Source: Helianthus annuus
Lineage: Eukaryota; Streptophyta; Magnoliopsida; Asterales; Asteraceae
DNA length: 64,000 nucleotides
Assembly (NCBI RefSeq): GCF_002127325.2
Contig: NC_035448.2
Coordinates: forward strand, 114,787,660 to 114,851,659
Direction of reading: 5' to 3'
The notes beneath the pieces are model-generated. The model was given only the letters and a program-made list of their open reading frames with translations, was not told where the DNA came from and did not search any database. Below, in pieces: positions 44,401-56,657 of the stretch. Position 1 is the stretch's first letter. Every line of letters begins with the position of its first letter. A program made the position numbers and the translations under genes.

Positions 44401-45036
44401 AGACTAGCTTAGAAAAATAAAAACAATGTTTTTAACAATATTTTTGTGTTCCGGGTAATGTCCGGTTGTTCGGTTTGATACCGTTCCGTTAAAGTGCTAA
44501 GTTGTATCGTAAAGTGTACTTTATGTAACTTTTAGTGACCCTTTTAATTCGCGACACTTCGGAAAGGATACAGGACCATTTTGCCATATTTTTGCAAGTG
44601 ACTAGCATGTTTAAATGCTGAATTTTGTTAATAGATGCAGAATTTTGCTTTTTAAGTGGGTTTTAGGGACTTTCCGGCTCCTAAACTATCACCTAGTGAC
44701 GTAGTTTTATGGTCCTTACTTCCCTACACTCCATACTAGTGTAGTACCTGTCTCTGGCTCATACTGGGCCTCAATATATTGTCTGTCTATGTGCTGGCAT
44801 TGTCAGCATGTTTCTGAGTTATCCGCTCACTGTGCTAACTGTGCTTTGTGCATCAAGTTTGTCACTAAAGGTTGTGTGTAATAAATGGAGTGACAGTATG
44901 AAATGTGATGCATATGTATGTATGTAACAGAAATCAAAAAGCAGTTTAATCATCACTTGAAATCAAGCACAGACATTAAGCACAAATTTAATATTAATTA
45001 ATTGTACGGATACCTGTAATTGTGAGGGTTGTCACA
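41422..45036 (-). mobile_element. Element B 5' LTR (3615 bp)
   Basis: It starts TGTCAAACCCTGG and ends GGTTGTCACA, with the same length as the solo LTR. It is followed by ACATA (45037-45041) and D gag sequence, the same integration site as the solo LTR in D1. A G run near 44277-44291 is longer than in the other copies. Confidence 0.88.
44040..44047 (-). promoter_or_regulatory. Candidate TATA box of element B LTR
   Basis: The minus strand reads CCCTATATACAC, as in the other two LTR copies. Element B transcripts would start about 30 bp further left and pass through R-U5, the PBS and the hairpin minisatellite. Confidence 0.55.
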
Positions 45037-45351
45037 ACATATTTGAAAAAAGTTGGTAATATGTAAATGGGGATCTTCATCGGATAGGTCGTGAAAAGTG
45101 GCGAAATTTTGGAGCATTCGGATTAAGTGTGGTCTAAGCTCAAAGTTATTAGCATCGACATTAGGAGGGTTAATAGCGGCTCCAAGATTACTGACCGTAG
45201 GCCGTAGGTAATCCATGATAGTGCGTTGATCCGCCATACGGGGGTTTTGGGTCGAGGCTTTCTGTCGGTTTTTGTCTTGAAGACTTTTTCTCAAAAAGCG
45301 CTCGGGTTCGTCAAGCGGTACTTTTATGTCTTTTTCGGAGGTGGAGGTCAT
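45037..45351 (-). pseudogene. Element D3 gag N-terminal part
   Basis: The frame from ATG 45351 contains MTSTSEKDIKVPLDEPERFL, NPRMADQRTIMDYLRP, NNFELRPHLIRMLQNF and SDEDPHLHITNFFQIC. This is the N-terminal half of Athila-like Gag and the best-preserved D copy. It is cut at 45037 by the element B LTR at the same point where the solo LTR interrupts D1. The rest of gag and the D 3' LTR are missing. Confidence 0.75.
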
Positions 45352-45766
45352 GCACCAAACTGTATCTCCTGCGAATTATACAGAATTATGTGATTTTCTA
45401 CGAACAAAAACAAAAAGAATGCATGATCAGAAGAATAGCACAGCCCCGTGCTGGTGTTGGCATGACCCGTGCTGTCCAAAAAAAGTTTATGTTTTCAAGT
45501 TCCCAGATACTAGAAGTTTGACACGGCACTGTGCTTCTGTAACACGGCCCCGTGTCTCGGTTCCAATAATAAGAAAACAGCTCTTCTCAGATACTGTAGT
45601 TTTGACACGGCCCGTGTTGATTAAACACGACCATGTGTTATTCCAGCAGAAAGTAGAAAATTGGGGAAAAGAAGAAAAACTCAAAAAGAAAAGATAAAAA
45701 TTGATTAGGTCGTTAATTGTAAGCTTCCTTAAAATCCTTGTGTCCCCGGCAACAGCGCAAAAAACT
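45352..45766 (-). other. D3 leader with motif array and tRNA-Asp PBS
   Basis: The PBS is at about 45744-45760 (plus strand CCCCGGCAACAGCGCAA, tRNA-Asp 3' end with changes). CACGGCCCCGTG-type motifs occur at 45437-45640. It is equivalent to 7372-7786 in D1. Confidence 0.75.
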
Positions 45767-47376
45767 TGACGTGTGAAGGTGTGAGTGTAATTTTTAGATA
45801 TATTTTAAGCTCTTTTTACTCGCGAATCAAGTTTTAAATTTATAAAACACAATAAAACACTATCACTCTACACATGTTAGGGCAGGTGCACCCATCGCGG
45901 ACGTAGTATAGTGATGGCAAGATATTGAGGTCGTCTAAGGATACAAGAGCTTTTAGTACCGGCTTATCGTTAACGTCTAATCTAACCAAATTTTGATAAA
46001 AAGTTTTGAGAGTTATAAAAAGATAAACTAGAAAAATAAAAATAGAAATATAAGGATCTAACACAAGGCTTATCGTTACTCCTCTTTTATGTATCCTTTG
46101 ATGATTTTCGCACTTTAGGCATTTAAGAGATTATCTTTAAGTTATAGTAGTAGGCCCCCTTCCAGGTAGCGTTACCCTCAACTTATTGGTCTGAGTCAGC
46201 AGAGATACAGTCCAGCAAGGTCGGATTATTGAAAGATAATTAAGTAAATTATTAATGCGAAAAGTGGTAGGCCCCTTTCCAGGCAGCGTTACCCTCAACC
46301 AATTGGTTTGAGTCAGCAAGGATACAATCCCGTAAGGTTGGTTTAAAGTTTTAATAGTAGTTTATAAATAAGGGATTCAAGCGGTTCTTACTTCTCCCGA
46401 GGCAGATTGTACTGCCCACTCGTGAAGTCTTACTAGGCTTGAACCAGGTTCTCGCTGGATCTATACACTGAACGAGACATTAAATTACCCAACCACCCTT
46501 CTAACCCCCTTCCAGGCTGTTAACGTGCTTTATATAGTCCGTAAAGACACGAATGAGTGATTCAACAAAACATGAAGAATGGTTAAAAAGATTCGCCTTC
46601 AATATAGAAAACTAGTTATTAAATTCATTAATACATACCCAAGTGAAAAGGAGCCAAAGGTTGGAAATCAAAAAATAATACATAAAATATTTGTCTTCAC
46701 CAAGTGATGTAAGAGTTTAGCCAAGCATGGCCTTTGTTTGACAAGAACTCTTACGATCGATCTTGGATCCTGAGACTACTACACACTCTAAATGATGGAA
46801 GATGGATGATGGTGATGGGTGTTGGTGTTGGTGTTGGTGTTGTAGTGGTGGCAAGTGTGAGAGAAGTGGTTTGCCAAGGGATGGATTGGAGTGAAACCAA
46901 GCAACCCTATTTATAGCTGAAGTCAGACAATCAACACGGCCCCGTGCCCTTCTGGCACGACCCCGTGGCCTTCAATCTCTCTCCTCTTCATTAACTACAG
47001 TGTCAGACCTTGTGCTAACACGGCCCCGTGTGTCAATAACACGGCCCCGTGGCAATTGTAGTTGCTGTACTATCTCAGATTCTACGAATCTTAGAGTTGA
47101 CCACGCCCCGCCTGGGCACGGTCCATGCCAGAGCTTCTGTTCTTGTTATTTTGTTGGTTGGGATGTGGATGGGGGCTTGGCGAGTCGTGTCAATCCTCCT
47201 TCTTTGTGTTTATGTTGGTTTCTGCTGTTAATTTGCTTCTTTTGTACGTTTAAGCTCTTTTGACCCTGTAAATTAAAAAGGAACAAAGAAACACGTTTTT
47301 TCCAACATTAGTACCGAAAAGGGTTGATTTTATGTCGTATTTGATATAATTTATATGTTGTATTTTACGCACATCA
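45767..47376 (-). mobile_element. Element D3 5' LTR (1610 bp)
   Basis: It is uninterrupted, from TGACGTGTGAAGG to ACGCACATCA. It shows what the D1 LTR looked like before element E. Differences include a deletion near 47112 that removes part of the CACGG array (46935-47130) and a short GTGTTG expansion near 46820. Confidence 0.85.
46908..46916 (-). promoter_or_regulatory. TATA box of D3 LTR
   Basis: The minus strand reads GCTATAAATAGGG, conserved in all four D LTR copies. The distance to the CACGG array is the same as in D1. Confidence 0.7.
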
Positions 47377-48080
47377 ATATATATAGGAGAATGATCCGTT
47401 AGGAACCACCCTTTATTATGAGAACCGCAATAACCAATGTGAACACATTCAAAAAAATCTAAAAATCACACAATTTTTTTTAATATTTTTTAATAAAATC
47501 GCTACTTTTCGTCAACAAAAAAAAAATTGGCGACTAATACTTGCGATTTTTATTAAAAAAATTAAAAAAATCGTTTTTTTATATATTTTTAGGTTTTTTG
47601 GGGGTTTAGCTTTATGGTTTAGATTTTAGCATTTAGCAATTTTTTTTGATATTTTTTAATAAAATCGCTACTTTTCGTCAACAAAAAAAAATTGGCGACT
47701 AATACTAGCGATTTTTATTAAAAAAATTTTTAAAAAATCGTTTTTTTATATATTTTTAGGTTTTTTTGAGGGTTTAGCTTTATGGTTTAGTTTTTAACAT
47801 TTAGCTTGAGTGGGGGGGGGGGTTAGGCTTTTTTTAGGTTTTTGGGGGATTTAACTTTCTGGTTTAGTTTTTAGCATTTAGCTTAAGGGGGGTTTGGTTT
47901 TTGGGGGTGGGGTTAGGTTTTTTTTTAGGTTTTTGGATGGTGGGATGGGAGGGTTAGGTTTTTTTTTCGGTTGTTTTAGGTTTTGGGTGGTGTAGTGAGT
48001 TTATTTTGTTGTGTTCACATTTGTTCTTGCGATTCCCGCAATAAAGGTGGTTCTCACATGAACTCTACCCTATATATATA
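47377..48080. mobile_element. MITE-like element with 65-bp inverted ends
   Basis: The left end (ATATATAGG, GAACCACC, TTTATT, GAACCGCAA, ATGTGAACAC) recurs inverted at the right end (48010-48080) with about 75% identity. The interior has a duplicated block of about 180 bp (about 47455-47635 and 47636-47815, each with AAAATCGCTACTTTTCGTCA). G-rich GGTTTTTGGGGG repeats follow. There is no ORF. Superfamily not assigned. Parts of it also follow the D LTRs at 25347 and 35678. Confidence 0.65.
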
Positions 48081-50771
48081 TATATATACATGTATTTTCC
48101 TGCGGTAAACATAAGAATGACAAATATATTTAGTGAACCGGATTATTGGTGAACGACTTTTGAGTTCTTTTCTTCTTCCATGTTACCAGTTCAAGCCACC
48201 CGTTTGTTCTCACGACTTATCTATCCGTTCATTGTTTTCAAACATATCACCTACATGGAAGATACCATAAAAATTAGCTTTTTCTAAGTGAGGACTCATA
48301 ATATTTTTTTTGTATCAAACATAAAGGAGTTTTCAATGCTCATGACGCCCAATGAAACAATATCATACCATTACTTCATAATCTCAAGTCATGCATTTGT
48401 GTCTTTTTCCGTTCTAAGCCGGGAGCCCCTTTTTTCCACATCTCATGTATATCCCTGCTAATATAGAGTCAATGACACTTTAAAGTAAACCATTATTAAA
48501 GCAATTTAGTCGGTATAAATAAAATGCTAAACCACCACATAACTATGTTGTAATTCATTAAACAACATATACGATTATCAACGACCGTTATTACTTAACA
48601 TATTCTTAATAACTCATATATGCATTCATAACCTACTCACTTAGGTTATATAATTTTAACGACACAAGTGTCATTCATTCATAAGCACTACACAATGAAC
48701 ACATGCATTTGCACATACGGGTCACAATGCCCATGACTTTTTAGGTAGCATACACATTCCATATTCATAGAACCACTCACTTTAACTCATGTAAATATAT
48801 ATAATTATGTTGAGGTTTGCAAAAATAATACAATCACTTCCGACGGGTTCTTTATAAAATCACCAAGATTATGCAAGTGTTATAAAATTTATGTTTTTCA
48901 CTCAGCTATGCACAGCTGTAGTAATTCAGTATACTCCCCTCCTTACAGAGAGTATTTGAGTTCAAACAAAATTCTTAGTGACGGCGACTCAGAGACCTTT
49001 CCGTGGATATAAAATACGCCCCGAACAAACATTCAGATGATTTACTATGAATTTTTAAAGATCAGCAAAAATTTGTAAACAAGTCGAATTTTCAGCACTT
49101 GGGTATCTCGACCCATTAACAATTTGCATTCTTTTTCAATGGGTTTAAACCCCCAAAACATCGCAAAAACAATACGTTATTGTTAAATCAAACCCTATTC
49201 AATAATTTGTATTAAACCGTCCACCGTAACTATAAAATTTCGAGTTAACAAGAATACTATTTAATTCAATACAATCCAAACACATTCGAGTCACTCACCT
49301 TCGCCCGTAGGATTGTTGTTGCTTTGTCATTCGTTTGGCCCGTTTCCATCCAAACGTTACCTCACCTATCTTGACAACAAATCAAACTTGCAAATCACTA
49401 GAACACATAAGATGGGTATTCATCTTATAATACCTAAGTATTTATTCACCCATCATCAATCATGCGTTCTAAATCATTCTTTAACCCCAAATTTGTTAAT
49501 TGGTTTATTACTATTCATTTGACCCGTTATCACCCATTTCATGTAACCACAAGTTACGGGCCAATACTAATATATTAAGATTTAAAAGCATACTTAAAAC
49601 ACAAATTAATAATAATACATAAGTTATTGTTCTAAACCAAACCATATACTTCCATTTACCCAAATGACCCATTTGGTCGATTAACCCATTCTTTGACATA
49701 ACGAGCTCATATGTGTCATTATGATAATATATAATAAACCAATTAACCAACTAGGTTTGTCATAAACTTGCGCCCACTAATCAACTCTTGATTATTGACA
49801 ACTATTTCATGAAGTAAACATAACAAATCTTTCAAAAATTCACTTTTATTTTGGTTTATGCATTTGATCAAACACCTTGCGGGTATAAACTATATTTCAC
49901 CATTTTTTTTACGCTTATATGAACTCTCATACCCGCAATTCATCATTAAAGATGTCTACATTCTTTGTAATTCTCAAATAGTATCATCTTTTATGTTTTT
50001 AAATAAAATCACCATTGTTTTTAGATTCACAAGTTCTGTTCTGATTTGTGTCAGCAAATATACATGTTTTCCATTCTGCCTTACTAATTTGCCAAACTTA
50101 GTAGTTAAATCTTTTCATGCAATATAAACTGATAACTCCAAACTACATCTAATCTTTCTAACATATCAATTAGAGTTTCTACATCCAGAAATCAAGCATC
50201 AAAACCATGAATTTCAGTTTTATTGAACCATAAAACACAAGAACCCTAACCCATGAGTTTTTTACAATCCAAAACATAGAGGGTTACTTACCAATAGCCA
50301 TAGAAATCGAGAAGGATGATAGAATCAAGTTCCAATCTCATTAATTCGTCTTCAAGTTGTGAAATTGACCTCATCTACGGGGTCATCTCCCTCCATGCAG
50401 AATCATCTAGGAGGTTCGACCTCCTGGTGTCGCCCCTTTTCCTTCTTTTTTTGTTATAACTTATCTTTACTAGTTAACCCATTTTTACCACCAAGTTAGG
50501 GAATTAGCACTTGGCCCTCAAAGATTATAAATTCAATAAAAATACCCTTAACTTCCATGTTTACAATAAATCTTAACTATTTAAGTTAGGTTAAAGCTTT
50601 GATAATTAAATTATCAAGCTTATTTCTCTAACACTTGATAATTCTTTAATTACAATTTCCTAATATTTTATAAAAATACTATTTCCACTGATACAAACTT
50701 ATTTGAAATCTTATATATGTGTTTATTAAAAATATATATTTTTTAATCCCACCAAAAATTCGGGATGTTAC
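48081..50771 (-). mobile_element. Probable LTR fragment, minus orientation, ending TGTAACATCCCG
   Basis: No coding frame with motifs is present. The right end reads, on the minus strand, CGTAACATCCCGAATTTTTG, like the start of a Ty3 LTR. Near 50280-50460 a GC-richer block includes an exon-like segment and TTGGTAAGTAAC, a good splice-donor match. This is consistent with the transcribed part of an LTR. The left boundary is not visible. Small frames (49313-49522, 49511-49750) look random. Confidence 0.4.
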
Positions 50772-51778
50772 GCATATGACACTGCTATACATTTAATACA
50801 CATCCATTTCTAAATTACCATTAAGCAACTAGTCCGACACATAGTGTGCACCAACATTCTAGCATATAATGCAAGCCACTAGTGCACACTTCTACCAAAT
50901 CTTGAAATCAAACAAAACCTTCATATGGATTAATTCAAACCCACCTTCCTCATGTAAGTTTACTAAAAAATACATTATTATCACATCCTATATCTATTAA
51001 CCAACTTCTTGCATACATTTTCATCTTCTAACATTACCTAGACATTTCATCAAATACTTGGTGTGCGTACTACTTTCTAAGCATAATGTACAAGTATTTC
51101 ATGCTTTTCTTCCTACTTATCACCTTCATTCATCAACACAAGTAAACATCAAATAATTTCCATACCATACTCAACCTACCTAACAAGTATAAAGCATCAT
51201 ACATGAAAATTTCACAAGAATTGGACATGTATGATTCACCCATATCATCATTCTTACTAATACAAGTAGGTTTCACCCCAAAACATTAAATTACTCAACA
51301 TCTTGCATAATTCATGCTCCATATGGTGATTCTAACACATATTCATGCTTAATTTCATACTAATTTGTGGATTGATCATAAACCCACTTCATACAAAATC
51401 ACCAAATTAAATTCTACAACTTACCACATGATTAGCATTGGGTGGTAAGGATTGTTCATTCATGCATTGATTTCACCATCGAATTTGGTCTTGACTTTGC
51501 TTAAACTTGATAAGTTGAACTAGTGAGTTCTTCCCCTCTCTCTCTCTCTCTCTAGACATCAATGTATACACAGACACACACAAAAGAATGCCGAATTTTG
51601 ACTCTAAATCCCTTGTTCTTAACCATTTTCATCAATTTTCAAAGATGTCACAATTGGACCTTGTATTGTTTTTCATTCTTTCTATTTAGCCATTTTTGTT
51701 AACTAGGTTTAGTTAAGTTATTTCACACCATAAATCTAGTAAACACAATGTTTAAACATTGGATTTTGGGGCGTTACA
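50772..51778 (-). mobile_element. Probable LTR fragment ending TGTAACGCCCC
   Basis: The right end at 51778 reads TGTAACGCCCCAAAATCC on the minus strand, a typical Ty3 LTR start. A CT dinucleotide repeat lies at 51535-51555. No PBS, PPT or target duplication was found, so solo LTR and truncated LTR are both possible. Confidence 0.4.
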
Positions 51779-51916
51779 CATCTCATCTCAGTTATCTATG
51801 TTGTGATCCTCATACGTCTCGTACGTATACTTCCCGAATATTCAATTCCATGAGTCGATTTTTGACATTCCAAGGAGTTCTACTACTCCCACAACTTCTT
51901 CAGATTATATTCCTTT
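51779..51916. other. Short spacer with no recognisable feature
   Basis: This is 138 bp between two LTR-like pieces. The word content (CTCATACGTCTCGTACGTA) suggests decayed transposon sequence, but nothing can be assigned. Confidence 0.3.
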
Positions 51917-52518
51917 TGTGACAATCGGTAATTTACGCCCTTAATTACGTGATTAACAGGCGATTTACGCGACTTTAAATAGTGTTTACGACGCAAAATT
52001 AACTTAATTAGGGCCTCAGTAAGCTTAGGAACGCTTATACGGTTTTACAGTGTGCGTGTGGCGATCTGCGGAGATACTATTGGAAATTAAACGGTAATAA
52101 ACTGAAACCGTACGAAATACTGACAACGCCGACAAATATGAATGTTACACGAATATTTTATGCTTATGGAGTTGGGTTGCGATATCGGGTCTCGTAGGAA
52201 TTACGGGCCACTTACACATGAGATGGGCTGGTGGGCCCTGGGGCCAAGCCCAAAACCCACAAGCCTAAACCTACACATAATATGTTAGAATCAATATAAG
52301 ATTTACAAAATCCTATTAGGATCTCTACAATCTAATCAAAATCTCTCCATAAGATTGATGTTTCAAAGATTTGAAACACAAAATCTATACAAAATCTGTA
52401 CAAGATATTGCCAAATCTCTACAAAAGATTTCCAAAATCTCATCAAATCTAGGCAAAAATCTATACAAGATTTACATAGATCTACAAAAGATCTTACAAA
52501 ATCTTAACAACTAAACTC

Positions 52519-52525
52519 TATAAAT
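52519..52525 (+). promoter_or_regulatory. TATA box of LTR G
   Basis: CTCTATAAATGAGGG is a strong plant TATA box. The predicted start lies near 52550, just before the CTCTCCCTCTCTCTC leader and the CAAC/ACAAC-rich sequence typical of plant transcript starts. Confidence 0.6.
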
Positions 52526-53334
52526 GAGGGTGTTGCACCCAGGTTACTTTCATTCACAACAAACACATACAAAAAAAAGAGGTCTCTCCCTCTCTCTCGC
52601 AGAACAACACACAAAACAAATATGGAGAAGCAGGTCCCCAAATCCATTCCCTCATCTCCTCTCTCAAGCTCAACTGACAACTCAAATACCCCCCCCCCCC
52701 TCTTCTCCTTCGTGAATCGGAGACACACACAACTCCCACCTCCCTGTCTCTGCTCTCTGTCATCTCCGGTGACCGGAGGTACAACGGCCGACGCTCCGGC
52801 AACGTGTCAACCACACGCTCCGGCGACACACTCCCACATCTCGATACCCTGAAGAACGAGGAGAGAAGATAGCACGAAGAGAGAGAGAAGACGGAGAGGA
52901 CGGCAGAACCGGCGTCGAACGCCGACGAGGTGCGGCGGTGGTGGTTGTCGCTTGTTCTCCGACGAAAGCTCCGGTAAACCCCCTCCCCGTTTTTTTATTT
53001 TCATCTCCTTTCTGTTTTATGACTGATGACAATGTGGATTGTGGTGGCCGGCACCGACAGGACGGCGGAGCCGTCGGGTTACCGGCTGACGGTAAGGCAG
53101 CAGCGGTGGTTTATCTCGGGCTTCGGTCCAGTGATGGTTCAGCTTCATGGCTGGTTCGAGTGACACAAAGGGAAAGTCGGGTGTTTTGTTCGAGTTGTTT
53201 TGGAACAGTTTGGTTCGGGTCGTGGTTCGAGCACATCTGAAGGTACGGGATCAGATTCAAGATTATTTTCGTTTGGATTTTCATCTCGGTTCAGGTTCAA
53301 GTGAAGGTGTTACAGATTCGGGTTATGTTTGTTT

Positions 53335-53432
53335 CGGTCAACGGAGTCAACCCGGTCAAACTCAGCGGGTCAACTCAGGAAGTCAACTCAGCCGGTCAAC
53401 CCGGCTGACTCTGGTCAACTCAGTCAAGCAAC
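53335..53432 (+). repeat. GTCAAC motif cluster in LTR G
   Basis: Nine copies of GTCAAC or a close variant (GGTCAACTCAG, AGTCAACCCGG) occur in under 100 bp, about 800 bp downstream of the TATA box. The complement, GTTGAC(C/T), contains the TTGAC core of W-boxes bound by WRKY factors; binding here is untested. Confidence 0.7.
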
Positions 53433-55615
53433 ACGAAGTTTCGACACGAAGAGTGGTAAAAGTTAACGACGCGTTTAGTATTTATGTTTTTATATAGTTT
53501 AGTCGTACGTGACAAACGAGCTCAAACCGGTTGAATTATACTTTACGTTTAATATATATTTGACAAATTACATGTATATTGTTTAAATTGTGTTGAATTT
53601 TGATAAAAAAACGACGACTTGTGTCGTCGGGGGCGTCCAAAAACAGAGGAAACGCTGCCCGTTTTTCGAGAAAAACCATAAACGAAAAGTATTTTATAAT
53701 AAAGCGAACGTTACGGATTCAAATTAAATTATGAAACAATGTGTTTTATTGAAAAAGGGTAACTAACGACATCAAGCGACTTTTACGACGATCAATATAA
53801 ATACATATATTTACTTTCCACGACACTACATAACTTACAAAGTATGGTGATAACATTTCGACAAAACCATTTTACGAGATAACTAAACTTGATAGTTTTA
53901 TAAAATAAATATATTTAGATATATTTATTTCCAAACACAACAATCCGGATATCTTTTATAAAAACCATAACTATTTATGTTTGGTTTAAACATTTAAGAT
54001 TCGACAATGCTTTTATAAAAATAAATACAATTTATATATTTATTTCAAACACGAACCCTTTTATAAAAATAAATATAGTATATATTTATTTTCAAAAACA
54101 AACACGACATATATCGTTAACCAAGTCTTTTCAAGACTTATTAGTTATTTCGACAACAAACGAAGCTAAACGAATATAATTTAATCATTTTCATTAAGTT
54201 AACAATTTACGTCAAATCGTTCAGTTAGCGATTCGGTAAAGCTCGGTGACACGTAGTGTAGTTACCGCAATTACTTAGAAACTTATAAGATATTCCGTGT
54301 AAGGAATATTGTAGAACGCACGCAAGCAAGTCAAGTCTTGGAAACGACATCACAAAGTCGTATATAGCTAGCTTTGCACAGGAATATTCAGGTGAGTTCA
54401 TAACCCCACCTTTTCACTGTTTTACATTTTGTAAATGTTTTCGGGGTGGAAAGACATGCACTTTTTGCAAAGCATACAAGAATTACATATTTCTAAACCA
54501 TTTTACAAGCAAGTTGTCACACCCCCAAAATCCACCTGCGGAACACCACCGCTTGGGGGCGTGACTGACCAGGATCCAGCCACCAATTATACTGAGCAAT
54601 TTAATTAATAACATAAGTAATACTCACCAATCACAAAATTGGCAAATATCATAATCAAGGTTCAAAAGAATTTAAGTTTAGGTAATAGTTCAGATAAGTA
54701 GCGGAAGCATAGACAAAATAGTTTAGAACAAGATTCTTAGTTCAAGTTTGTTTAGAACTCAACACACGGGTTAGACGACCACTACACATCCGCAAGCTGC
54801 AAGCTCCTGAATCACTGAGTACCTGCAAAGCATGCAGTAAGGTGTTAACGTAAAGTTGAGCAAGTTCACTAGTTGTCCAGTTTTAGTTTTCTAATACATA
54901 AGTTGTTTAGATAAAGCATTTATAATCATGTTGAGGGGAGCTACCCCATCTGTAAGCTCACTAAGCTGTAGATACCGAAACTGTTGACGGAAAGTTGTTG
55001 TGCCCCGAGTCAATGTCTATCGTCATTGACCAAGATGCAAGGTCAACTAGTTCACGCCCGATCTCCCCCAGTCACGGTGTGAGGTTGTCAAACCTAATAG
55101 CGCTATCAACTAATAACCCGTTCGCCCTCGGCGATTAATCGGTACTGTAAGCAGGGACTTAAGGTGATAGAGTTTCGTTTAGCTTGGCTAGTTGTGATTT
55201 ATAAATAATATCCAAACGTATCTCCCCCGGAGATAGTAAATACCCATTCGGATTTCCCCCGGAAATAATAGTTCAAAAGTATTTTTCCCAAAGTTGGCAG
55301 TTTGTCCGTGTCCCTCCTTGGGACGCATGCTTTTAGTGTGTGAACTCACCTTGGGTTGCTCGGCAGATTAGGTTACTTGTCAAACACGCTGGTCACCACG
55401 TCCTAACATGGTTACCAGTATAGGTCAGGTTTGGGTACAGAGAATGTCACGTATATTTTACACATAATCTAACACATAGCATGTATACAGTTACATGTAG
55501 AGTTATTGGGCCTGTTCTACTATTGGATCAGTCAACAGTATCAACTAACACATAGTTCAGTTAAACAGGCGGCCCAAACAAATCACGTTATGGCCCAATA
55601 ACTAAAGTGAACAGC

Positions 55616-55905
55616 CCAGTCGAGACAAGGTGGTCTCGACTCGAGAACATGCAGTCTCGAGTCGCAACCAGGAGGTCTCGGTTTGTAATGGTTGGTCTCG
55701 AGTGGTGCAGGCATGACTCGTAACCCCGGAGATCTCGAGTCCCCTCTCGAGTTGTCACGATGTGGTCTCGAGTCGAGACCTTGATGGTCCCGAGTCCCTG
55801 AAGTCCGTTTTGAAGTTGCTTGGTCCAGGTCTCGAGTCGCAACCGTTGCGGTCTCCAGTTGCAGCTTCATGGTCTCGAGTCGCAACCGTTGGTCTCGAGT
55901 CGTTT
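55616..55905. repeat. GGTCTCGAGTCG motif array in A 3' LTR
   Basis: About 13 copies of GGTCTCGAGTCG or close variants (GTCTCGAGTCGCAACC, GGTCTCGGTTTG, GATCTCGAGTCCC) are 15-35 bp apart. The core CTCGAG is palindromic, and one place (55762-55779) reads GGTCTCGAGTCGAGACC, a full inverted repeat. The array recurs at 63053-63342. Three more copies lie upstream of the TATA box at 56744-56787. Confidence 0.8.
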
Positions 55906-56647
55906 ACCTGCTGATTCTGATGCATCTGCCCGAATTGTACTATGCAACAGAATTCTGATTTCCTGAGGTTATGTACTATCCAATGATATCACACAAACAT
56001 GTTCCCTTGTCTAACACTTAACCAAAATGGATCAAACAACAAGTTTTTCAAATATTTGCAACAACATTCAAACACATTCCACACATATTCATCATATGTT
56101 CATCATTTTAGGGTTTTCCTAACTTGATTGTTCAACCAACACATTCACTATGATTCACCGATTTATTCATGTGGACTTAGAAGCAAATCACTAAACCTTC
56201 AACCCACCCAAACATGCATTTCACAAGCAACAATCATGTAACATTTATTCTAAACACCATCAACATAAATCGGATGATCATGGACACCTTATACTAACAA
56301 TCATTCATCATTCAAATGTCTTAGCACTTCATTAACATGCAAGAGTTCACATATTTCATCCATTATTTCAATCATTCCAAAGCAAATAGCACCATTATGC
56401 ACCTAAACACCTAGTGAACATCTAAAACACTAACCGATTGTGAAAAGGCACCGAATCAAGGAAGAAAGTGAGAAGTGAAGTGTCCGAGTGATGATGATGA
56501 GCTTGACCGAGGCTCCTTGTTGCCGCCGATTGGATCCGAGAGGGAGAGAGAGAGATGAGCTTGCTTGTTGTGGTTTAAGTGAGAGAGAGTGAAGGAGTGT
56601 GTGTGTGGGAGAATGATGGAAGTGAGGGAGAGTTGGCTTGGACATGG

Positions 56648-56657
56648 ATTTTATACC
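56648..56657 (-). promoter_or_regulatory. TATA box of element A 3' LTR
   Basis: The minus strand reads GGGTATAAAATCC. A CT-rich leader follows towards lower coordinates. Motif copies at 56744-56787 lie about 90-140 bp upstream in U3, the main array about 740-1040 bp downstream in R-U5. The 5' LTR copy of this promoter is beyond the interruption at 63917. Confidence 0.65.

Larger units (their letters stand above)
51917..54514 (+). mobile_element. LTR G, plus-strand, interrupted by element A
   Basis: It starts TGTGACAATCGGTAATTTACG at 51917. It has a TATA box at 52519-52525 and a CT-rich untranslated leader, then continues as GC-rich then AT-rich non-coding sequence up to element A at 54515. 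This is the only piece in plus orientation. Several small frames across 52504-53497 show no conserved domain. The rest of the LTR and element G should lie beyond element A, outside the window. Confidence 0.6.

Noticed and set aside
47560..47960. Interstitial telomere repeat
   Set aside because: The GGTTTTTGGGGGTTTAGC units are irregular and never give tandem TTTAGGG; they belong to the MITE-like element.
52504..53497. Cluster of overlapping small open frames on both strands
   Set aside because: The GC-rich R-U5 part of LTR G gives open frames by chance; no domain, and frames on both strands overlap.
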